From assembly GCA_934087065.1 (NCBI GenBank), contig CAKOIS010000025.1:1-7940 (forward strand): a stretch of 7,940 nt of DNA, given 5' to 3'. The DNA is from an uncultured Bacilli bacterium. Its GTDB lineage: Bacteria; Bacillota_I; Bacilli_A; RF39; UBA660. This document shows, piece by piece, positions 5,391 to 7,940 of this stretch. A program made the position numbers and the translations under genes. How positions within the stretch are numbered: position 1 is the stretch's first letter; every line of letters begins with the position of its first letter. The notes under the pieces are model-generated. The model saw nothing but the letters and a program-made list of their open reading frames with translations, ran no database searches and was not told where the DNA came from.

Positions 5391-6569
5391 TTATCTAGTT
5401 AATTTTTTTGCATTACTATAAGTTACTGCATATATGTATTTATTAGCATCGTTTATTGTTAGGAAAATGTTAGAGTTTTCGTTAATTTCATCATTTCCAA
5501 CTATATCCCAATCTTGTACATCTAAGCTAGAACTGAATGCATATATTGTAGAACCTTTGAATTCTCTACTTAAAATGCAGAAGTCAGCATAGTTTTGGTA
5601 AGCAAATGCTAATGCTTCATTTTTTAGCATATATGAGTAGTTTTCATTTGTATTATTATTACCATTGTTGTTATTACCATTATTATTGTTGTTATCGTCT
5701 GTGATTTTGTTTGAATTATCTTTAATTACAGTGATATCTCCATCATAGATATTAACTAATGCTTCCATATATTCAACGTTAGTTGCGATTACTTCGTCTT
5801 CTTTTATGTCTCTTTTACTTACTTTTGACCAACCTTCAACGTATGATTTTTCACTTATTGCATAAACATAGTTACTTCTATATGATCCTTTTATAGGAAT
5901 TCTTTTTCTTAAAATATAGTAAGTATCATAGTTTTCTACTGCATATTTGATTGCTTCAGCTTTTTTGTAAACTTTGTTTTCTTTGTCATTACCTAAATAC
6001 ATTAATTCAGTATTTTTTCCATCTTTGTTTAAGTCTACTAATGCAAACCCGTTAGCATTATAGTAGTAACTTGATAAGTCTATGTCTTTTAGTAAGAATT
6101 CTCCTAGTTCAATTGAAGTTGCTACTAGTTCAGTTCTTCTTACATCTCTCTTGTCTACTCTAGTCCATCCTGAATAGTCTGATACTGTTTTCTTGTCGCT
6201 TATTGCATAAACTGTAACTTTTTCTTCTTGTCTTCTGTTACGGCTGTCATAGTAATAAGTAACAGCAGTTTTCTTGAAGATGTAAGTATTGTCATAGTTC
6301 ATTTCAGCAACATATAAAGCTTCGTTCTTTTCTAAGTAAACATTTTCTACATCGTTTCCTAAGTAAACATATACTGGTAATTTGTCAAGCATTTCTGTAT
6401 ACATACCAGTCATACTGTATACATTTTGGTCATAAGCTACATCACTTAGATAACTTGGCTCATAACGTCTACGACTATTTTCAGCAGCAGACACTGTTGG
6501 AGCGGAAACACCTAATGTAATTGCCCCAGATAATAATAATGAAATAATTTTCTTATTTGAATAATTCAT
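5391..6569 (-). CDS. Secreted repeat protein with Asn-rich linker, family unknown
   Basis: The 392-residue protein starts with a typical signal peptide: NKK, a hydrophobic core and a likely cut after VSA near residue 28. The mature part holds three diverged copies of one domain, about residues 67-152, 190-264 and 314-382. Each follows the order A-(x)-A..NYD.YYIL/IF.., a charged loop, VYAIS, a short linker with a Trp (GWTRV, GWSKV, QDWDIV) and an acidic/basic end. Copies one and two begin with YLGND and share KRD followed by VAT or IAT. Between copies one and two, DLNKDGKNTEL resembles the calcium loop of FG-GAP/VCBS-type repeats. Copy three follows an Asn/Gly linker (285-310). There is no membrane anchor or LPXTG, so it is released or wall-associated. 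ATG 6569 is chosen because a good promoter lies inside the longer reading frame and GGGAGGT precedes this ATG. I recognise no family. Confidence 0.88.
   Translation of the reverse strand: MNYSNKKIISLLLSGAITLGVSAPTVSAAENSRRRYEPSYLSDVAYDQNVYSMTGMYTEMLDKLPVYVYLGNDVENVYLEKNEALYVAEMNYDNTYIFKKTAVTYYYDSRNRRQEEKVTVYAISDKKTVSDYSGWTRVDKRDVRRTELVATSIELGEFLLKDIDLSSYYYNANGFALVDLNKDGKNTELMYLGNDKENKVYKKAEAIKYAVENYDTYYILRKRIPIKGSYRSNYVYAISEKSYVEGWSKVSKRDIKEDEVIATNVEYMEALVNIYDGDITVIKDNSNKITDDNNNNNGNNNNGNNNTNENYSYMLKNEALAFAYQNYADFCILSREFKGSTIYAFSSSLDVQDWDIVGNDEINENSNIFLTINDANKYIYAVTYSNAKKLTR
5640..5693 (-). repeat. AAT/AAC trinucleotide tract encoding an Asn-rich linker
   Basis: Eighteen codons read mostly Asn with two Gly, mixing AAT and AAC. 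It separates the second and third repeat domains of the secreted protein. Such tracts change length by replication slippage in steps of three, which would keep the frame while altering linker length. Confidence 0.8.
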
Positions 6570-6576
6570 ATTCAAA

Positions 6577-6583
6577 ACCTCCC
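6577..6583 (-). promoter_or_regulatory. Shine-Dalgarno setting the start of the secreted protein
   Basis: GGGAGGT lies seven bases upstream of ATG 6569. It rules out the in-frame ATG at 6626, which would lie outside the predicted transcript. Confidence 0.85.
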
Positions 6584-6594
6584 ATCTGTTAATA

Positions 6595-6623
6595 ATTATA
6601 CTACATTTGTACTTAATTTTCAA
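6595..6623 (-). promoter_or_regulatory. Strong sigma-A-type promoter of the secreted repeat protein
   Basis: TTGAAA (6618-6623) and a perfect TATAAT (6595-6600) are exactly 17 bases apart on the minus strand. The start is expected near 6588, giving a leader of about 19 bases with the Shine-Dalgarno. This is the best promoter match in the window and predicts high basal expression. Confidence 0.85.
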
Positions 6624-6902
6624 CATTTATAGTTACTATTCTGAGTAATTTGTAGTTTAACTCTAATAGAATTATTATAAAAACCATTTTTTTCGGAGCT
6701 TTAATCATAATTTACTAAATTTTCAATAGTATAATGGGCATTTATGATATATAATGAAAGATTATTTTATAATAGATTAGCCTAAGATAAATTATTTAAA
6801 AGAAAAATTGTTAAAGTTAAAATGAATAAAATTAATTGTTTTTATTTAGTAGTTTTAATTAAATTTATAGTTAAGAGAGTCAGATTATATACCTTTTCCT
6901 TT
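6624..6902. other. Intergenic stretch without a supported gene
   Basis: This very AT-rich stretch lies between two divergent promoters. It has several TATAAT-like hexamers (for example near 6729 and 6770), but none has a -35 partner at proper spacing. Plus-strand reading frames are short and lack Shine-Dalgarno sites. I see no stable hairpin or RNA gene. Its length is greater than two divergent promoters need, so an upstream binding region or small RNA is possible but unsupported. Confidence 0.5.
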
Positions 6903-6938
6903 TTTACCGAAAAAAGAAAAAATGCTGAATTCGGTAAA
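6903..6938. promoter_or_regulatory. Inverted repeat, likely operator of the small XRE gene
   Basis: TTTACCGAA (6903-6911) and TTCGGTAAA (6930-6938) are perfect inverted copies separated by 18 bases, with arm centres 27 bases apart. The right arm overlaps the -35 region of the small XRE regulator gene. The arms contain a CCG/CGG core, unusual in the surrounding A/T-rich DNA. Autoregulation by the adjacent regulator is the simplest reading. A transcript hairpin is less likely because the loop is long and the promoter lies downstream. Confidence 0.55.
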
Positions 6939-6964
6939 CATTTTTACTTATTTTTTGTTATAAT
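6935..6964 (+). promoter_or_regulatory. Extended -10 promoter of the small XRE regulator
   Basis: A perfect TATAAT (6959-6964) is preceded by TGT, giving the extended form TGTTATAAT. A weak -35 (TAAACA, 6935-6940) lies 18 bases upstream and overlaps the right arm of the inverted repeat. The start near 6971 gives a leader of about 23 bases to the chosen ATG. Confidence 0.7.
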
Positions 6965-6993
6965 ATGTTTAGTAACGGGAGATGAGTTTAGAA

Positions 6994-7236
6994 ATGACTT
7001 TTACTGAGGCTATAATAGAAAGAATTAATGAGCTTTGTAAGTTGAATCATATAACTACAAATAAGTTGTCTGAGCTTTCCACTGTTCCAGCAACAACACT
7101 TTATGCGTTGCTTTATGATAAAGTAGAAAACCCAAGTTCTAAAAACATTTATAAATTTTGTAAAGTTTTTGGAATAACAATGAAAGAGTTTTATGACACT
7201 GAAATATTCAATAAAATGGATTTTATAGAGAAATAA
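6994..7236 (+). CDS. Small XRE-family helix-turn-helix regulator
   Basis: This 80-residue, single-domain protein is a Cro/C1-type DNA-binding protein: an N-terminal helix (FTEAIIERINELCKLN), the recognition region TTNKLSELSTVPATTLYALL (about residues 21-40) and a C-terminal pair of helices including IYKFCKVFGITMKEFYD. The form matches many lone small regulators of Bacillota that have no sensor domain. I start it at ATG 6994: GGGAGATGAG lies at workable distance, whereas ATG 6982 directly abuts the GGGAG with no spacer; the longer form would add MSLE. It is the only plus-strand gene, transcribed away from the secreted repeat protein and toward the DHHW gene. The inverted repeat at its promoter suggests self-repression. 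It could also control the divergent secreted protein gene, about 300 bases away. Confidence 0.88.
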   Translation: MTFTEAIIERINELCKLNHITTNKLSELSTVPATTLYALLYDKVENPSSKNIYKFCKVFGITMKEFYDTEIFNKMDFIEK

Positions 7237-7244
7237 TGCTTGTG

Positions 7245-7268
7245 ACAACCACTTTGATTGTTTTTTTT
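7245..7268 (+). terminator. Terminator of the small XRE regulator gene
   Basis: A 7-position stem (ACAACCA with TGATTGT, 7245-7251 and 7255-7261) has one C/A mismatch and a 3-base loop. It is followed by a run of T to 7268. It starts eight bases after the TAA stop. Confidence 0.6.
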
Positions 7269-7380
7269 ATATTGTTTAGTTTATAATCACTGATATGTAT
7301 AAAGATTGTTAATTGTTCCATTCCCTGTCAGTTTGCTGTTATGACTGGTCTTATATAACAACTATTAGTTAACAAACAAG

Positions 7381-7408
7381 AAAAAAAGAAGTCTAATTAA
7401 ATAGATTC
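7381..7408 (-). terminator. Terminator of the DHHW-like gene
   Basis: A stem with one bulged G pairs 7388-7395 with 7402-7408 around a 6-base loop, followed on the minus strand by seven T (7387-7381). It begins one base after the stop codon. The stem is short, so strength is uncertain. Confidence 0.55.
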
Positions 7409-7409
7409 C

Positions 7410-7940
7410 TTATCTCATAGAAAAACTATTATTTATAGTTAATATACTATACATAAAAAGAACATCTTGATTATTAAATTTTATATAATTATTCAAAATT
7501 CTTGAAGAAACATATCTAATATCAATAACAGTAATCTTCTTATAACCATCTATTAACAAAGGAATTAAACTACTGCCATAAGAATCACGAAAAACAATTA
7601 ATTCTTTATTACTATTTGAAGTAGGATTAACAATATCTATAATAGAAGATGCTCCTGATAAATATATATCATATTTATCTAATGATTTTAGTTTGTCATA
7701 ATCATATATTTTTGTATATTTTTTTGTTTCATAATTATACACACTACTATTAAGAGTGGATGGATTAGATATAGTTTTTATAGTATCAATATCTTTAGTT
7801 ACTGATAGTCTACCAGCATAAGTACCCTTGAAAGTAGTAACTGTATTTATAACATTGTTATTTGTTATATCAAAATTCATTTGATTAGCAATAGTATTTG
7901 CAACATTAAATAAATCTTCTTGTTTCCAATGAGTATCAGT
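7410..7940 (-). CDS. DHHW/AlgX-like SGNH-fold envelope protein, 5' end missing
   Basis: The reading frame runs off the right edge without a start, leaving 176 C-terminal residues. The first visible residues are TDTHW, the signature of the DHHW family (related to the SGNH-fold proteins AlgX, AlgJ and DltD). Asp2 and His4 (visible numbering) correspond to the Asp-x-His catalytic pair. The matching Ser lies in VFRDSYGSSLIPLL (Ser120), and the tail VLFMYSILTINNS is typical of the family. An internal ATG at 7880 would leave out the TDTHW motif, so it is not the real start. Family members are extracytoplasmic and are often found beside MBOAT acyltransferases, where they acetylate surface polysaccharides; the partner would be expected outside this window. 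All three catalytic residues appear intact. Exact substrate is unknown. Confidence 0.85.
   Translation of the reverse strand, partial: TDTHWKQEDLFNVANTIANQMNFDITNNNVINTVTTFKGTYAGRLSVTKDIDTIKTISNPSTLNSSVYNYETKKYTKIYDYDKLKSLDKYDIYLSGASSIIDIVNPTSNSNKELIVFRDSYGSSLIPLLIDGYKKITVIDIRYVSSRILNNYIKFNNQDVLFMYSILTINNSFSMR

Noticed and set aside
6570..6626. Nineteen-residue N-terminal extension of the secreted repeat protein
   Set aside because: The extension would overlap the -10 and -35 promoter elements, and the downstream ATG has a strong Shine-Dalgarno and begins a standard signal peptide.
6725..6780. TATAAT-like hexamers as extra plus-strand promoters
   Set aside because: None has a -35 partner at 16-18 bases, and such hexamers are expected often in DNA this rich in A and T.
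6822..7007. Plus-strand reading frame of 61 codons before the small XRE gene
   Set aside because: It has no Shine-Dalgarno, contains the promoter and inverted repeat of the XRE gene and overlaps its start in another frame.
6988..7248. Minus-strand reading frame opposite the small XRE gene
   Set aside because: It is the antisense shadow of a clear helix-turn-helix gene and has no ribosome-binding site or recognisable domain.
7337..7360. TGTTAT/ATAACA inverted repeat in the convergent gap
   Set aside because: It has only 6 bp of A/T-rich pairing with a 12-base loop and no T tract. Nothing nearby gives it a role.

Overview
The window is AT-rich DNA with compact operons, strong Shine-Dalgarno sites and A/T-rich hairpin terminators. 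This suggests a low-GC Bacillota genome, most likely an uncultured gut Bacilli/Erysipelotrichia-like lineage; that placement comes from composition and gene families, not from a marker gene. Trp is encoded by TGG, and all ten visible stop codons are TAA or TAG. Nine of the ten genes lie on the minus strand, so the text below follows transcription from high to low coordinates.

Right end (7410-7940): the 3' part of a DHHW/AlgX-like SGNH-fold gene for an envelope protein, cut by the window edge. It converges with a small XRE-type DNA-binding protein gene on the plus strand (6994-7236). That gene has an extended -10 promoter overlapping a 9-bp inverted repeat. About 280 bases with no supported gene separate it from the next promoter.

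Centre-right (5391-6569): a secreted protein of unknown family, with a very good promoter, a signal peptide, three diverged copies of one repeat domain and an Asn/Gly-rich linker. It ends in a hairpin terminator whose stem also carries the -35 element of the next transcription unit.

Centre (2935-5320): a tight three-gene operon with 9-10 base gaps. It encodes a sugar-transfer-associated ATP-grasp protein, a ZIP-family metal transporter and a PAP2 lipid phosphatase, and ends in a terminator. Next is a second unit (1282-2841) with its own extended -10 promoter: a DUF368/PopT-family undecaprenyl-phosphate translocase, then a membrane-anchored XRE regulator with six cysteines in its outer domain. 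A membrane-anchored thioredoxin-like gene (609-1214) has its own promoter but could also be reached by read-through. A small four-helix membrane protein of unknown function (107-547, GTG start) closes the window.

The common theme is the cell envelope: lipid-carrier recycling (PAP2 plus DUF368), surface-polymer synthesis or decoration (ATP-grasp, DHHW), extracytoplasmic thiol chemistry (thioredoxin-like protein and Cys-rich ectodomain) and a secreted repeat protein. I see no mobile element, CRISPR array, rRNA or tRNA. The combination that most deserves follow-up is the Cys-rich membrane regulator beside the anchored thioredoxin, located directly behind the lipid-carrier translocase. The functional link is inferred, not shown.
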